A DNA stretch of 64,000 nucleotides from an uncultured Porticoccus sp. GTDB lineage: Bacteria > Pseudomonadota > Gammaproteobacteria > Pseudomonadales > Porticoccaceae. The notes under the pieces are model-generated. The model had not been told where the DNA came from. It saw only the letters and a list, made by a program, of their open reading frames with translations, and made no database searches. The position numbers were made by a program, and so were the translations under genes. The stretch is from assembly GCF_913061305.1 (NCBI RefSeq), contig NZ_CAJXST010000007.1, positions 62,001 to 126,000 on the forward strand. The letters run 5' to 3'. Positions 36,761 to 48,146 of the stretch are shown here, piece after piece (position 1 is the stretch's first letter; each line of letters begins with the position of its first letter).

Positions 36761-37681
36761 CTAGCGGATGGTGCGTCGGATATAACTGGCCGGATCGACC
36801 GAACGACCATTTTTGTAGACTTCGAAGTGAAGGTGGGGACCGGTTGCACGGCCGGTACTACCCATCAGGGCAATCACATCACCCTGCTTGACGGTATCGC
36901 CCGCCTTCACCAGGTTTTCGCGGTTATGGGCATAGCGTGTCAGGTAACCTTCACCGTGATCCACCTCAACCAGTGCACCATAGCCGCTGTGTCGACCCGC
37001 CCGGGTAACCACACCGGAGGCAACCGCAATGATTTGATCCCCTTCCTGGCCGGCAAAATCGACGCCGTTATGCCAGGCGCGGTGGCCGCTAAAGGGGTCG
37101 GTACGTCTGCCGTAACGGGAGGACAGCCAGCCTTTCAACACCGGCCGTCCAGCCGGTTGGCTCTGGCCATTGAGCTGGCGGTCCAGCATCAGTGATTCGA
37201 GGACACCGAGCTGACCTTCACGGTTTTCCACCTGGGACTGAAGTTGGGCAAACATGAGATCCAGCTCGGTGTGGCTGTATTCAAGTTCTAGGGGTTCCAG
37301 CTCTGGCCCGCCGATAGCCGGTTGCAGACTGAAATCAAATTCACCGTCTTCGAGATCGGCGATGTTTGCCAGCCGCGCACCCAGTGCATCCAATCGCAAC
37401 AGCCGGGTTTGCAGGGCGGCCAGTTTTTTGGTGAGAGCGGCCACTTTTTGTCTGGCTTCGTCGCGGCCCGCGTCGAGATTGGCCTGTTGCTCGGCCAGCT
37501 CCTGCTGCATGTAGTCCGTCAGCCGGTCATCCACCTTGCTTTCACCGAGCTGCATGCCGAGGTAAATGCCACCGGACACAGGTAAACCCAGCAGGCACAT
37601 GGACAACAGGAACTTGGCCCAGTTATTCAGGGTCAGCGTCCAGGTTTTTCCCTTGCGGTTACCGATAAAAATGATATTCAC
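36761..37681 (-). CDS. M23 family (LytM-type) peptidase
   Basis: About 306 residues, starting at a GTG ([11 protein letters not shown]); a longer frame to 37714 is possible. One N-terminal membrane span ([19 protein letters not shown], residues 22-42), then a coiled-coil region (about 50-115, rich in Leu/Gln/Arg), then the LytM domain. The metal-binding motifs HNGVDFAG (near 205) and HLHFEV (near 285) are intact, so the enzyme is likely an active periplasmic endopeptidase or a divisome-type activator. The same family member lies between secA and lpxC in Pseudomonas. It probably acts in peptidoglycan remodelling coupled with division. Confidence 0.88.
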   Translation of the reverse strand: MNIIFIGNRKGKTWTLTLNNWAKFLLSMCLLGLPVSGGIYLGMQLGESKVDDRLTDYMQQELAEQQANLDAGRDEARQKVAALTKKLAALQTRLLRLDALGARLANIADLEDGEFDFSLQPAIGGPELEPLELEYSHTELDLMFAQLQSQVENREGQLGVLESLMLDRQLNGQSQPAGRPVLKGWLSSRYGRRTDPFSGHRAWHNGVDFAGQEGDQIIAVASGVVTRAGRHSGYGALVEVDHGEGYLTRYAHNRENLVKAGDTVKQGDVIALMGSTGRATGPHLHFEVYKNGRSVDPASYIRRTIR

Positions 37682-37723
37682 GGGTTGACGATCACCCTCT
37701 TTGGCTCTGCACAACAGCTCACG

Positions 37724-38638
37724 CTAGGCGGTGACCATTGGCTTGATATAGGAGATGGGCACATCGGCTTCATCCTCTTCGAAGGTGACCATTTCCCAAG
37801 CATCTTTCTGGGCAATCAACTGCCGCAGCGAAGCATTGTTCAGTCCATGGCCGGATTTGTGCGCAACAAATTCGCCGATCAGGCTGTTGCCAAGCAGGTA
37901 CAGGTCGCCAATGGCATCGAGTATCTTGTGCTTGACGAATTCGTCTTCATAGCGAAGACCGTCCTCATTTAACACCTGATACTCGTCCACGACAATAGCA
38001 TTGTCCATGCTGCCGCCCCGGGCCAGGCCCATGGAGCGCAGGTATTCAATTTCGTGCATGAACCCGAAGGTACGGGCCCGGCTGACTTCTTTTACAAAGG
38101 AGGTGGTGGAAAAGTCCACTTCCGCCTTGAGCGTCCGGTTGTGAAATACCGGGTGATCAAAATCGATGGAAAACGTCACCTTGAATCCGTTAAACGGTCG
38201 CAGGGAGGCCGACTTGTCGCCATCGGTCACCGTGATCGGTTTCAGGATACGGATAAACCGTTTCGGTTCTTCCTGCTCACGGATACCCGCAGATTGCAGC
38301 AGGAACACGAAAGGTCCGGCACTGCCATCCATGATCGGCACTTCCGGCGCCGTGACATCGATAATGGCGTTGTCGATACCGAGACCGGCCATGGCGGACA
38401 ACAGGTGCTCCACGGTCGAGACCTTGACGTCGCCGTTCACCAGTGTGGTGGACAGGGTGGTCTCGCCGACGTTCTCGGCCTTGGCGTGAATTTCCACCAC
38501 GGGATCAAGGTCGGTTCGACGGAAGATAATACCGGTGTTAACTGGGGCTGGATGGAGGGTCAGGTAGACTTTCTCGCCAGTGTGGAGACCCACACCCGTG
38601 GCGCGAATCATGTTGTTCAAAGTACGCTGTCGAATCAT
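37724..38638 (-). CDS. lpxC: UDP-3-O-acyl-N-acetylglucosamine deacetylase
   Basis: A 304-residue LpxC, the committed enzyme of lipid A synthesis. Visible are [19 protein letters not shown] near residue 15, [17 protein letters not shown] near 75 (zinc His), [12 protein letters not shown] near 97, and [15 protein letters not shown] near 238 with the second zinc His/Asp, then GHKSGH-type HKSGHGLNN near 265. Length matches the family. It lies directly downstream of ftsZ in the dcw cluster, as in E. coli. Presence of lpxC fits an outer membrane with lipopolysaccharide. Confidence 0.97.
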   Translation of the reverse strand: MIRQRTLNNMIRATGVGLHTGEKVYLTLHPAPVNTGIIFRRTDLDPVVEIHAKAENVGETTLSTTLVNGDVKVSTVEHLLSAMAGLGIDNAIIDVTAPEVPIMDGSAGPFVFLLQSAGIREQEEPKRFIRILKPITVTDGDKSASLRPFNGFKVTFSIDFDHPVFHNRTLKAEVDFSTTSFVKEVSRARTFGFMHEIEYLRSMGLARGGSMDNAIVVDEYQVLNEDGLRYEDEFVKHKILDAIGDLYLLGNSLIGEFVAHKSGHGLNNASLRQLIAQKDAWEMVTFEEDEADVPISYIKPMVTA

Positions 38639-38715
38639 GCGTTACGAATACCTGCCAAAATTACAAAAAACCGCCGACAATACTAGCAGAACTCTGCCCA
38701 CAGCTCCATAAAGCA

Positions 38716-38750
38716 AACCGCCAGACATTTGAGGGGTGTCACTGGCGGTT
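38716..38750 (-). terminator. hairpin downstream of ftsZ
   Basis: AACCGCCAG (38716-38724) and CTGGCGGTT (38742-38750) pair perfectly over 9 bp and lie 30 bp after the ftsZ stop codon. On the reverse strand the stem is followed by TTGCTTTATGG, only moderately T-rich, so it may attenuate rather than end transcription before lpxC. Confidence 0.6.
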
Positions 38751-38780
38751 CACCTTGTGGATCCAGATAACCTACGTCGG

Positions 38781-39965
38781 TCAGTCGGCCTGACGACGCA
38801 GGAATGCCGGAATATCCAGATAGTCCATGTCGGCATCGGCACGGGCGTCCAGCTTGCGCGCCACCGCTTCACCACCACTGGACCCGCGCCGGATGACGGT
38901 GGGTTTTTCCAGGGCATCGTAGTCGGTTTCACCACTGCTCTTGCGCATGTGAATCGGCGCCACATGGCCGTTGTCGACAACTTTGGACGGGGCCTTGCGT
39001 TCCAGTGCGGGCTGACCCAGACCAGTGGCCACGACCGTAACCCGCAGACGATCACCCATTTCCGGGTCGATCACTGTTCCCACCACGACGGTGGCGTTAT
39101 CGGAGGCAAAAGCTTCTACAGTGTCACCCACATCGGAGAACTCACCCAGAGACAGATCGGGACCAGCGGTGATGTTAACCAGAATACCGCGGGCACCCTG
39201 CAGGTTGATGTCTTCCAGCAGCGGGCTGTGAATCGCTGTTTCGGCGGCGATCCGGGCACGATCTTCGCCTGTCGCTTCACCGGTACCCATCATCGCCTGC
39301 CCCATTTCGGACATCACGGTGCGCACATCGGCGAAGTCCACGTTGATCATGCCGGGGCGGATAATCAGGTCGGCAATCCCCTGTACAGCACCCAGCAACA
39401 CATCGTTGGCCGCCTTGAAGGCCTCCAGCAGACTGGTGGTTTTACCCAGCACCTGCAGCAGCTTTTCATTGGGCACCGTGATCAGTGAATCCACCCGGTC
39501 CTTCAGTTCTTTCAGGCCCTCTTCGGCGATGGCCATGCGCTTGCGGCCCTCAAACACAAACGGCCGCGTGACCACCGCCACGGTCAGGATGCCCAGCTCG
39601 CGGGCCACATCGGCCACAATGGGCGCGGCACCGGTACCGGTTCCACCACCCATGCCAGCAGTGATGAACACCATATCGGCGCCCTGCAGGACATCGGCGA
39701 TGCGCTCGCGATCCTCCATGGCGGCATGACGCCCCACTTCAGGGTTGGCTCCCGCACCCAGCCCCTTGGTCAGGCCATTGCCCAACTGCAGGATGGTGGC
39801 GTGCCCCAGGTCCTTGAGTGCCTGAGCATCGGTGTTGGCGCAGATAAACTCCACCCCGTCCACACAGCTGCTCATCATGTGACGGACAGCGTTTCCGCCA
39901 CCGCCTCCGACCCCTATTACTTTGATTTCTGCGCTATCCGGTGCGCTATCTACGATCTGAAACAT
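38781..39965 (-). CDS. ftsZ: cell division GTPase FtsZ
   Basis: A 394-residue tubulin homologue that forms the division ring. The N terminus has IKVIGVGGGGGNAV, the tubulin signature GGGTGTGAAP is near residue 105, the synergy loop NVDFADVRTVM near 207, and the T7 region is normal. A variable linker precedes the C-terminal LDIPAFLRRQ peptide, which binds FtsA and ZipA. Last gene of the dcw run, 38 bp after ftsA. A hairpin follows its stop codon. Confidence 0.98.
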   Translation of the reverse strand: MFQIVDSAPDSAEIKVIGVGGGGGNAVRHMMSSCVDGVEFICANTDAQALKDLGHATILQLGNGLTKGLGAGANPEVGRHAAMEDRERIADVLQGADMVFITAGMGGGTGTGAAPIVADVARELGILTVAVVTRPFVFEGRKRMAIAEEGLKELKDRVDSLITVPNEKLLQVLGKTTSLLEAFKAANDVLLGAVQGIADLIIRPGMINVDFADVRTVMSEMGQAMMGTGEATGEDRARIAAETAIHSPLLEDINLQGARGILVNITAGPDLSLGEFSDVGDTVEAFASDNATVVVGTVIDPEMGDRLRVTVVATGLGQPALERKAPSKVVDNGHVAPIHMRKSSGETDYDALEKPTVIRRGSSGGEAVARKLDARADADMDYLDIPAFLRRQAD

Positions 39966-40003
39966 GATAAATACCCCTCATTTGGTATAACTGCGTTAAA
40001 AAA

Positions 40004-41242
40004 TTACAAATTTCCCTGAAACCAGCTTTTCAGCCGGGCGATAAAACTTTCCTTGGCGCTCTCCCGGCGCCGCACGGGACGGGTACCGTCCTGCTGCTGC
40101 TGCAAGCCATAGAGCAGCAGTCCGACGCCAGTGGAGTAGATCGGGTTGTCGACAATGTCCGCCAACCCTTTGATATTGTGTGGCGAGCCAACGCGCACCG
40201 GCATGTGGAAGATCTCTTCCGCCAGTTCGATGACCCCCTCCATCTTCGAGGTGCCACCGGTCAGCACGACGCCGGCGGCCACCAGATCTTCAAAACCGCT
40301 GCGGCGCAACTCTGCCTGTACCAGGGTGAACAGCTCGTCGTAGCGCGGTTCGACCACTTCTGCCAGGGCCTGCCGGGACAGGTCCCGCGGCGCACGATCG
40401 CCGACACTGGGCACCTTGACGGTCTCGTCCGGACCAGTCAGCTTGGCCAGCGCACAGGCATATTTGACCTTCAGTTCTTCGGCGTGCGCGGTGGGCGTAC
40501 GCAGGGCGTGGGCAATGTCATTGGTCACCTGATCACCGGCAATGGGAATGACCCCGGTATGACGAATGGCACCGTCGGTGAAAATCGCGATATCCGTGGT
40601 ACCGCCACCGATGTCCACCAGACAGACGCCGAGCTGCTTTTCATCTTCGGTGAGCACAGCGTAGGAAGAGGCCAGCTGCTCGAGAATGATGTCGTCGACC
40701 TCAAGGCCGCAGCGCCGAATACATTTTTTAATGTTCTGGGCGGCATTCGCGGCACAGGTCACCAGGTGTACCTTGGCTTCCAGTCGCACGCCCGACATAC
40801 CCAGCGGTTCGCGAACACCTTCCTGGTTGTCGATAATGAATTCCTGAGGCAGGACGTGGAGGATCTCCTGGTCGGCGGGAATCGCCACCGCCCGCGCCGC
40901 ATCGATAACCCGTTCAATATCCAGGGGCAACACCTCACGATCGCGAATGGCCACGATACCGTGGGAATTCAGGCTGCGGATGTGGCTGCCGGCGATACCC
41001 ACATAGACCGAGTGAATATGGCACCCCGCCATCAACTCGGCTTCTTCAATTGCCCGCTGAATGGAATGAACGGTGGACTCGATGTTGACCACCACACCCT
41101 TTTTCAAGCCGGAGGAGGGATGCAGCCCGGTGCCGACAATTTCCAGTGTGCCACCGGGTCCCGCCAGACCCACGATCGTCACGACTTTTGATGTGCCGAT
41201 ATCCAGCCCGACAATGAGTTGTTCGTCATTTGAGTTCGCCAT
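40004..41242 (-). CDS. ftsA: cell division protein FtsA
   Basis: A 412-residue actin-like protein that tethers FtsZ to the membrane. The chosen start (MANSNDEQLIVGLDIGTSKV) has AGGTCGAG just upstream; an ATG four codons earlier overlaps the ftsQ stop as ATGA. The phosphate loops GLDIGTSKV (near residue 12) and CLVDIGGGTTDIAIF (near 205), ILTGG-type VLTGGTSKMEG (near 335) and the C-terminal amphipathic helix (SFIARLKSWFQGNL) are intact. It follows ftsQ without a gap and precedes ftsZ. Confidence 0.97.
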   Translation of the reverse strand: MANSNDEQLIVGLDIGTSKVVTIVGLAGPGGTLEIVGTGLHPSSGLKKGVVVNIESTVHSIQRAIEEAELMAGCHIHSVYVGIAGSHIRSLNSHGIVAIRDREVLPLDIERVIDAARAVAIPADQEILHVLPQEFIIDNQEGVREPLGMSGVRLEAKVHLVTCAANAAQNIKKCIRRCGLEVDDIILEQLASSYAVLTEDEKQLGVCLVDIGGGTTDIAIFTDGAIRHTGVIPIAGDQVTNDIAHALRTPTAHAEELKVKYACALAKLTGPDETVKVPSVGDRAPRDLSRQALAEVVEPRYDELFTLVQAELRRSGFEDLVAAGVVLTGGTSKMEGVIELAEEIFHMPVRVGSPHNIKGLADIVDNPIYSTGVGLLLYGLQQQQDGTRPVRRRESAKESFIARLKSWFQGNL

Positions 41243-41250
41243 TCTCGACC

Positions 41251-42153
41251 TCATACTTGCTCTGGCTCGCCAGATGCCATTGATAATTGCTGTTGATTGA
41301 GTTGCGCCTGTTGCGCAGGTTTTTTCACCCACTGCACCGCGACACCGTTGTCATAACGAATATCTACCCAGCCAACCTCTGTCGCCCGCGCCTTGAGGTG
41401 CTGATCCCAGACCAGCAGGAAACGGCGCATTTTTTCGATAATCTGATCGCGGCCGATCACCAGTTCCAGATCGTTGGTGAGCGTCAGCCGCCAGGCATCG
41501 CGGGCATCGCGTTTCAATGCTGCAATACGCAACTCCGCCGGTTGCAGCATCTGCGCCATCTGCCGGTAGGAGCGCATCATCTGCCGCTCACTGCGTTCAA
41601 CGCCTTCCAGTAGAGGCAGGTGTGACAGCATGCTGTTGTCGCCGATTTCCAGTCGCTCCCCGCGATGATTGAGAAAAGCGCTATCGCCCCAGCGAGCGAT
41701 AGGAACCTCTTCTACCAACCGGATCACCAGACTGTCTGGCCACTGGCGACTGATACTGGCCTCTTCGATCCAAGGATGCTGCTCCAGACCGTCGCGGATT
41801 TTTTGCAGGTCGAGGCTGATAAAACCACCACTCAACAGCGGCTCAACCATCTTCTGGATCTGTGCCTGATCCACCTGGGTGTATTGCCCCCGCACCAGGA
41901 TCACCCCGATGGGCGCATCGACTTTGTTGAACACCAGCCACGCACCCCAACCGCTGCCGACCAGCAATCCACTCAGCAGCAACAGCGACAGACCGCGTTG
42001 CAGCCAGGCCAGGCGATCACGCCAGGGCTTCGTCTCGCCCCGCCGTTTGGCCCCTGCCATTTTTGGTAATTTGCCTGCCATCGCTCTGCTGTTTCTCCGT
42101 TGTTGCCTTGCCAAACTTTCAGGTTGTATCACTCGTCCTCGAAGCGCGCTCAC
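41251..42153 (-). CDS. ftsQ: cell division protein FtsQ
   Basis: Up to 300 residues; an internal Met at residue 25 (MAGKLPKM) is an alternative start. A basic cytoplasmic part precedes one membrane span (GLSLLLLSGLLVGSGWGAWLVF, about 54-75) and a periplasmic POTRA domain beginning IGVILVRGQYTQVDQAQIQ; then the FtsQ beta domain with HPWIEEASISRQWPDSLVIRL and IARWGDSAFLNHRG. FtsQ links early and late divisome proteins through FtsB and FtsL. It sits between ddlB and ftsA, the usual place. Confidence 0.93.
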   Translation of the reverse strand: MSALRGRVIQPESLARQQRRNSRAMAGKLPKMAGAKRRGETKPWRDRLAWLQRGLSLLLLSGLLVGSGWGAWLVFNKVDAPIGVILVRGQYTQVDQAQIQKMVEPLLSGGFISLDLQKIRDGLEQHPWIEEASISRQWPDSLVIRLVEEVPIARWGDSAFLNHRGERLEIGDNSMLSHLPLLEGVERSERQMMRSYRQMAQMLQPAELRIAALKRDARDAWRLTLTNDLELVIGRDQIIEKMRRFLLVWDQHLKARATEVGWVDIRYDNGVAVQWVKKPAQQAQLNQQQLSMASGEPEQV

Positions 42154-42175
42154 AGCGCCTTTAAAGACAACGCCT

Positions 42176-43120
<945 letters not shown>

Positions 43121-44545
43121 TCACTGGACCAATTGTCGATCGTCGAGCAGCTTCACCAACTTGCCCACACTGCCCGCCCCCTGGGTCATCACCAGATCAC
43201 CGTCGCGGAGCAGGTCTTTCAGCACGTCACCGACAGCTTCAATGTCTTTCACATAGATCGGTTCCACCAAACCGCGCTGACGGATACTGCGACACAGGGC
43301 GCGGCTGTCTGCGCCGGGAATCTCCTCTTCACCGGCGGGATAAACCTCCAGCAGAATCAGCACATCGCAACCGGAGAGCACCTGTACAAAGTCTTCGTAG
43401 AGATCGCGGGTACGGGTATAGCGGTGTGGCTGGAAAACCATGACCAGACGCCGCTCCGGCCATCCCTCACGCACAGCCTTGATGGTGACGGCCACTTCTT
43501 TCGGGTGGTGGCCGTAGTCGTCCACCAGCATGGCCGTGCCACCGCTCACGGGGTATTCACCGTAAATCTCGAAACGTCGACCCACCCCCTGGAAATTGGC
43601 AAGTCCGCTCTGGATGGCCCGGTCGTCGACACCTTCATCAGTGGCGACAGCCACCACCGCCGCCGCGTTCAGCACGTTGTGCTCCCCGGGAATATTCAGG
43701 GAGATGGGCAGGGGCTCGGCATGGTCGGGCCGATAGATCACGAAATGGCTGTTGTTCTGGTGAATAGTGACCTGGTCAATGCGGAAATCGGCATCCTCGG
43801 CAAAGCCATAGGTCAGCACCGGGCGCGACACCAGCGGCAGAATTTCCCGAATCACCGGTTCGTCAATACACAGCACCGCCAGCCCGTAAAACGGCAGGTT
43901 GTGCAAAAACTCGACAAACGTCTGCTTGAGCCGGTTGAAATCAAATCCGTAGGTTTCCATGTGGTCGGCATCGATATTAGTCACGATGGCCACCATCGGT
44001 TGCAGGTGGAGAAAAGAGGCATCGCTCTCATCCGCTTCAGCCACCAGATAGCGGCTCTCCCCCAACCGCGCGTTGGTTCCCGCGCTCTTCACCAGCCCGC
44101 CGATGACGAAAGTCGGGTCCTTGCCACTGGCGGCCAGTACCGATGCCAGCAAACTGGTGGTAGTGGTTTTACCGTGCGTCCCCGCCACCGCAATGCCGTG
44201 TCGATAGCGCATCAGTTCCGCCAGCATTTCCGCGCGGCGAACAACCGGAATGCGCCGTTCCCGCGCACTGACAATCTCGGGATTGTTTTCATCCACAGCG
44301 GAGGACTGCACCACCACGTCCGCATCCGCAATATGCTCGGCCGCATGCCCCAGGGTAATCCGCACACCGAGCCGGCGCAGCCTGACAATATTGCTGTTGT
44401 CCGCCAGATCGGAGCCGGAAATCAAATAGCCCTGATTCAGCAATACTTCGGCGATGCCACACATGCCGCTGCCACCAATACCAATAAAATGGATACGGCG
44501 GATACGACGCATTTCCGGTACGGGATGAAAGCCTTTATCGCCCAC
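43121..44545 (-). CDS. murC: UDP-N-acetylmuramate--L-alanine ligase
   Basis: A 474-residue Mur ligase adding L-Ala to UDP-MurNAc. The start is a GTG at 44545, which has a near-perfect AGGAGGT ribosome site seven bases upstream and overlaps the end of murG by 11 bp; an ATG at 44512 lacks such a site. The protein opens with [21 protein letters not shown] (residues 12-32), has ATP loop [17 protein letters not shown] near 120, and the usual [13 protein letters not shown] near 340. In the dcw order murG-murC-ddlB-ftsQ. Confidence 0.96.
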   Translation of the reverse strand: MGDKGFHPVPEMRRIRRIHFIGIGGSGMCGIAEVLLNQGYLISGSDLADNSNIVRLRRLGVRITLGHAAEHIADADVVVQSSAVDENNPEIVSARERRIPVVRRAEMLAELMRYRHGIAVAGTHGKTTTTSLLASVLAASGKDPTFVIGGLVKSAGTNARLGESRYLVAEADESDASFLHLQPMVAIVTNIDADHMETYGFDFNRLKQTFVEFLHNLPFYGLAVLCIDEPVIREILPLVSRPVLTYGFAEDADFRIDQVTIHQNNSHFVIYRPDHAEPLPISLNIPGEHNVLNAAAVVAVATDEGVDDRAIQSGLANFQGVGRRFEIYGEYPVSGGTAMLVDDYGHHPKEVAVTIKAVREGWPERRLVMVFQPHRYTRTRDLYEDFVQVLSGCDVLILLEVYPAGEEEIPGADSRALCRSIRQRGLVEPIYVKDIEAVGDVLKDLLRDGDLVMTQGAGSVGKLVKLLDDRQLVQ

Positions 44546-45620
44546 GGCAAACCTCCTCGCAAATTTCGGCCACGGTCTCCGCCACATCAGGTCTGGCAAG
44601 TTTTCGCGCATTCAGCGCGCGCTGTTGCAGCTGGGCGGCATCCGCCAGCCAGTCCGCCAGCAATGTCGCCAGTTTTTCAGCGGTCAGGTCCTGCTGCTGG
44701 ATCATGTCGGCCGCACTCTCGGCCACCAGCCACTGGCCGTTGCCGGTCTGGTGGTCGTCAATGGCGTGGGGGTACGGAATGAGAATGGCACCGATGCCCG
44801 CCGACGCCAGCTCGGAGACGGTCAGGGCACCTGCCCTGCAAACCACCATGTCCGCCCAGCCATAGGCGTCGGCCATGTCCTTGATAAAGGGCTCGATCTC
44901 GGCATTCACACCCTGTTGCTCGTAGGCCGCAGCGGTGGCATCCACATGGTTCCTGCCACACTGGTGACGGATGAGAGGCCGCTGGGCTTCAGGCAGCAGT
45001 GCCAGCGCCGCCGGCAGGATCTGATTGATCGCCAATGCACCGAGGCTACCGCCCAGCACCAGAAGGTGGCGGGGCCTCCCCACCGGGGCAATTCGTTGCT
45101 GCGGGGCGCCGAGCGCCGCAATCTCGGACCGCACCGGATTGCCGATCCACACCGCGTTGGGCAAGGCATCGGGGAACGCCGACAGTACCCGGTTTGCCAC
45201 CTTCGCCAGCAAGCGGTTGGTGGTCCCGGCCACGGCATTCTGTTCGTGAATGACCAGCGGAATGCCCAGCAATTTGGCCGCCAAACCACCGGGGCCAGAG
45301 GCAAACCCGCCAAATCCCAGCACCGCATCGGGGCGCTCGCGGCGCAATACGGTGATGGCCTGGCAAAGTGCCCGCAACAACTGCCAGGGTGCGCTGATCA
45401 GCTTTCGCCACCCCTTACCGCGCAACCCCGCCACTTCGATATAATGGATCGGGAAACGATTGGCCGGCACCAGTTCGGCCTCGATACCGCGCCGGGTGCC
45501 GAGCCAGCACACCGCAATATCGCGTGCGCGCAGGACATGCGCCACCGCCAGGGCGGGGAACACGTGTCCACCAGTGCCGCCGGCCATGACCATCACCTTG
45601 TTACAACTCCGCTCTGTCAC
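44535..45620 (-). CDS. murG: UDP-GlcNAc:undecaprenyl-PP-MurNAc-pentapeptide GlcNAc transferase
   Basis: A 361-residue GT28 enzyme forming lipid II from lipid I. The N-terminal [19 protein letters not shown], loop [19 protein letters not shown] (near 103-122) with HEQNAVAG, and the C-terminal donor-binding [15 protein letters not shown] (near 265) are all present. The start overlaps the end of ftsW by 20 bp; MurG is peripheral on the cytoplasmic membrane face. Confidence 0.96.
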   Translation of the reverse strand: MTERSCNKVMVMAGGTGGHVFPALAVAHVLRARDIAVCWLGTRRGIEAELVPANRFPIHYIEVAGLRGKGWRKLISAPWQLLRALCQAITVLRRERPDAVLGFGGFASGPGGLAAKLLGIPLVIHEQNAVAGTTNRLLAKVANRVLSAFPDALPNAVWIGNPVRSEIAALGAPQQRIAPVGRPRHLLVLGGSLGALAINQILPAALALLPEAQRPLIRHQCGRNHVDATAAAYEQQGVNAEIEPFIKDMADAYGWADMVVCRAGALTVSELASAGIGAILIPYPHAIDDHQTGNGQWLVAESAADMIQQQDLTAEKLATLLADWLADAAQLQQRALNARKLARPDVAETVAEICEEVCRGR

Positions 45621-46785
45621 GTCTCACCTGTTTTGCAACGGCCTGCACATCATCCATCTCCCGGCTGATCCTCAGCACCAGTGCCACCATGGCACAACAC
45701 ACCAGCAGGCTGCTGCCGCCGTAACTGATGAAGGGCAGTGTCAGCCCCTTGGTGGGCAACAGCCCGGAGGTGACACCGATATTGATAAACGCCTGGCCCG
45801 CCAGCACGATCGCGATACCGAAACAGCTGTAGGCGGCAAACCAGTCCTCCTGCCGAACTGCTTTTCTGGCCACATGCACGATTCGCGACACCAGCAGACT
45901 GTAGAGCCCGAGCACAACCGCAACCCCGATCAGACCGAACTCCTCGGCGTAGATCGAGAACACGAAATCGGTGTGTGCCTCGGGCAGAAAAAACAGCTTC
46001 TGGATACTGTTGCCCAGACCAACCCCGAACCACTCGCCGCGACCAAAGGCGATCAACGACTGGGTTAACTGATAACCGCTGTCGTATTGATGGGCCCAGG
46101 GATCGAGGAACGTCACCAGACGCTCAAGGCGGTAGGGGGAAATCAGCGCCATGGAGGCAATGCCACCGATACCGGCCAGCAACAGCCCGCTGAACAGCCA
46201 CAGCTTTGCGCCACCGATGAACAGCATGGCCAGCACCGTGCCGCACACCACAACCATTGAGCCGAAATCCGGTTCCAGCAGTAACAGGCCCGCGACGCCA
46301 ATCAACAGCAGTACCGGCCTGATAATGCTCTGCCAGCGTTCACGCAGCTCCCGCTGATAACGCTCCAGATAGCTGGCCATGAACAGGATCATCATGAACT
46401 TGGCCACTTCGGAGACCTGCAGATTGATCGGTCCCAGGGGGATCCAACGCTGGGCACCGTTGACCCGGCGACCGATTCCGGGAATCAGCACCGCCACCAG
46501 TAAAATGATGGTGACCACCAGCAGAGGTACCGCGTTGTGATACCAAAATCGCGATGGCAGGTAGAGAAACAGCGCGGCCACTACCAGCCCCATGGTCATG
46601 TACAACACCTGGCGCTTGAGAAAATAGAAACCGTCGCCAAGACTGTGTTCGGCAAAACTGATGGAGGCCGAGCTGATCATCACCAGTCCGATGGTGGCAA
46701 TGGCGATTGTCGACAGCAGCAAACCCTGATCGAGCTCCCGCAGGAACAGGGTAATGCGCGGCCAGTAGACAGCGGCAAGATTCAT
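45601..46785 (-). CDS. ftsW: lipid II polymerase FtsW (SEDS family)
   Basis: A 394-residue polytopic SEDS protein with about 10 membrane spans. Landmarks are VMISSASISFAE near residue 34, PGIGRRVNGAQRWIPLGPINLQVSE near 105-130, LEPDFGSMVV near 170 with the catalytic-region Asp, and the C-terminal GLLPTKGLTLPFISYGGSSLL near 335. It makes septal peptidoglycan with FtsI. The murD stop overlaps its start region by 4 bp. Confidence 0.96.
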   Translation of the reverse strand: MNLAAVYWPRITLFLRELDQGLLLSTIAIATIGLVMISSASISFAEHSLGDGFYFLKRQVLYMTMGLVVAALFLYLPSRFWYHNAVPLLVVTIILLVAVLIPGIGRRVNGAQRWIPLGPINLQVSEVAKFMMILFMASYLERYQRELRERWQSIIRPVLLLIGVAGLLLLEPDFGSMVVVCGTVLAMLFIGGAKLWLFSGLLLAGIGGIASMALISPYRLERLVTFLDPWAHQYDSGYQLTQSLIAFGRGEWFGVGLGNSIQKLFFLPEAHTDFVFSIYAEEFGLIGVAVVLGLYSLLVSRIVHVARKAVRQEDWFAAYSCFGIAIVLAGQAFINIGVTSGLLPTKGLTLPFISYGGSSLLVCCAMVALVLRISREMDDVQAVAKQVRRDRAEL

Positions 46786-48131
46786 CGCAATGCCTCCGCC
46801 GCCCGGACAAATTGTTCACCGCGGTCGGCAAAACCCCGGAACATATCAAAGCTGGCACAGGCCGGTGACAACAGCACGATGTCACCGGGTCTGGCGATCT
46901 GTGCGGCGGCACTGACTGCCGCATTGAGACCCGTAGCAAACAGCACGGGAACGGCCCCAGCCACGGCATCGCCAATAACCGGTGCATCCTCGCCCATCAG
47001 GATCAGCTGCCTGACAGCCCCCTGCAGGACGCTGGCCAGCGGGGTGAAATCCTGCCCCTTGCCCTGTCCACCAGCGATCAGCACCAGATTATCAGCACCG
47101 CGCAGACCGGCGATTGCCGCCAGGGTGGCTCCGACATTGGTGGCCTTGGAGTCGTTGATATAGGTGACACCGTTGCGTGTCGCCACCCGCTGGCAGCGGT
47201 GGGGCAGGCCCTGGAAACGCCGCAACACGGCCAGCATCGGGGCTATTGGCAGGCCAGCTGCCGTCCCCAGCGCCAGGGCCGCCAGCGCATTGGCGGTATT
47301 GTGTCGCCCGGTCATACCCAGCTCCCGCTCCGCCAGCAACGGTTCAAACTGGTAGTACAGCCAGGACTCGCCCTGGTGCTGACGCAGGCCAAAGCCTTTG
47401 AAATCGGGCTGATCGAGACCAAAGCTCCACTGTTTTACGGCATCGCCCACCAGTGCCGCACTGAGCCGGTCGTCGCGATTGGTCACCACCTGACGCGCCC
47501 CGATAAAAATCCGGTGCTTGGCCTGGTGATAGTCCAGTAAGCTGCGATAGCGATCCATATGGTCAAGGCTGATGTTCAGCACAGTGGCGACTTCGGCGTT
47601 CAGTGCCAGCACGGACTCCAGCTGGAAACTGGACAACTCCAGTACGTAATACGCGATGTTGGGTGCCAGCAGATCGAGCGCGGGCACGCCGAGATTGCCG
47701 CCCACGGCGGCGTCGATGCCGGCTTCCGCAAACATCTCCCCCACCAGGGTGGTGACGGTGCTTTTGCCGTTGGAACCCGTGATGGCGACGATCGGTGCAC
47801 TGGCGCGGCGGGCAAACAATTCAATGTCGCTGATCACCGGAATTCCGGCCTCGATGGCTGTCTTTACCGCCGGGTGCTGGCGCGATAATCCGGGGCTGAG
47901 GATCACTTCATCGGCACCCAGAAAGGCGTCGTCGCTGAACTCGCCCAAGGTCAGTGGTACATCGGGCAGTTCGCTTTGCAGCTGTGCCAGGCAGGGGGGA
48001 CTGGTGCGACTGTCGAGCACCACAAACCGCTCGCCCATTTCGCTTAAATGACGCGCCACAGACAAACCGGTGACACCGAGACCGGCGATCACTTTCAGTT
48101 TGCTACTGGCGATTAATTGCGTCATTGCCAC
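46782..48131 (-). CDS. murD: UDP-N-acetylmuramoyl-L-alanine--D-glutamate ligase
   Basis: A 449-residue Mur ligase that adds D-Glu to UDP-MurNAc-L-Ala. The N terminus IAGLGVTGLSVARHL, ATP loop ITGSNGKSTVTTLVGEMF near residue 118, the central LDHMDRYRS near 190 and VTYINDSKATNVGATLAAI near 320 are intact. It lies between mraY and ftsW, separated from mraY by 15 bp. Confidence 0.96.
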   Translation of the reverse strand: MAMTQLIASSKLKVIAGLGVTGLSVARHLSEMGERFVVLDSRTSPPCLAQLQSELPDVPLTLGEFSDDAFLGADEVILSPGLSRQHPAVKTAIEAGIPVISDIELFARRASAPIVAITGSNGKSTVTTLVGEMFAEAGIDAAVGGNLGVPALDLLAPNIAYYVLELSSFQLESVLALNAEVATVLNISLDHMDRYRSLLDYHQAKHRIFIGARQVVTNRDDRLSAALVGDAVKQWSFGLDQPDFKGFGLRQHQGESWLYYQFEPLLAERELGMTGRHNTANALAALALGTAAGLPIAPMLAVLRRFQGLPHRCQRVATRNGVTYINDSKATNVGATLAAIAGLRGADNLVLIAGGQGKGQDFTPLASVLQGAVRQLILMGEDAPVIGDAVAGAVPVLFATGLNAAVSAAAQIARPGDIVLLSPACASFDMFRGFADRGEQFVRAAEALR

Positions 48132-48146
48132 TCCCGTATCCTTCCC

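Noticed and set aside
43133-45668. Two long forward frames opposite murC and murG
   Set aside because: High-GC antisense frames; the reverse-strand genes have complete family motifs.
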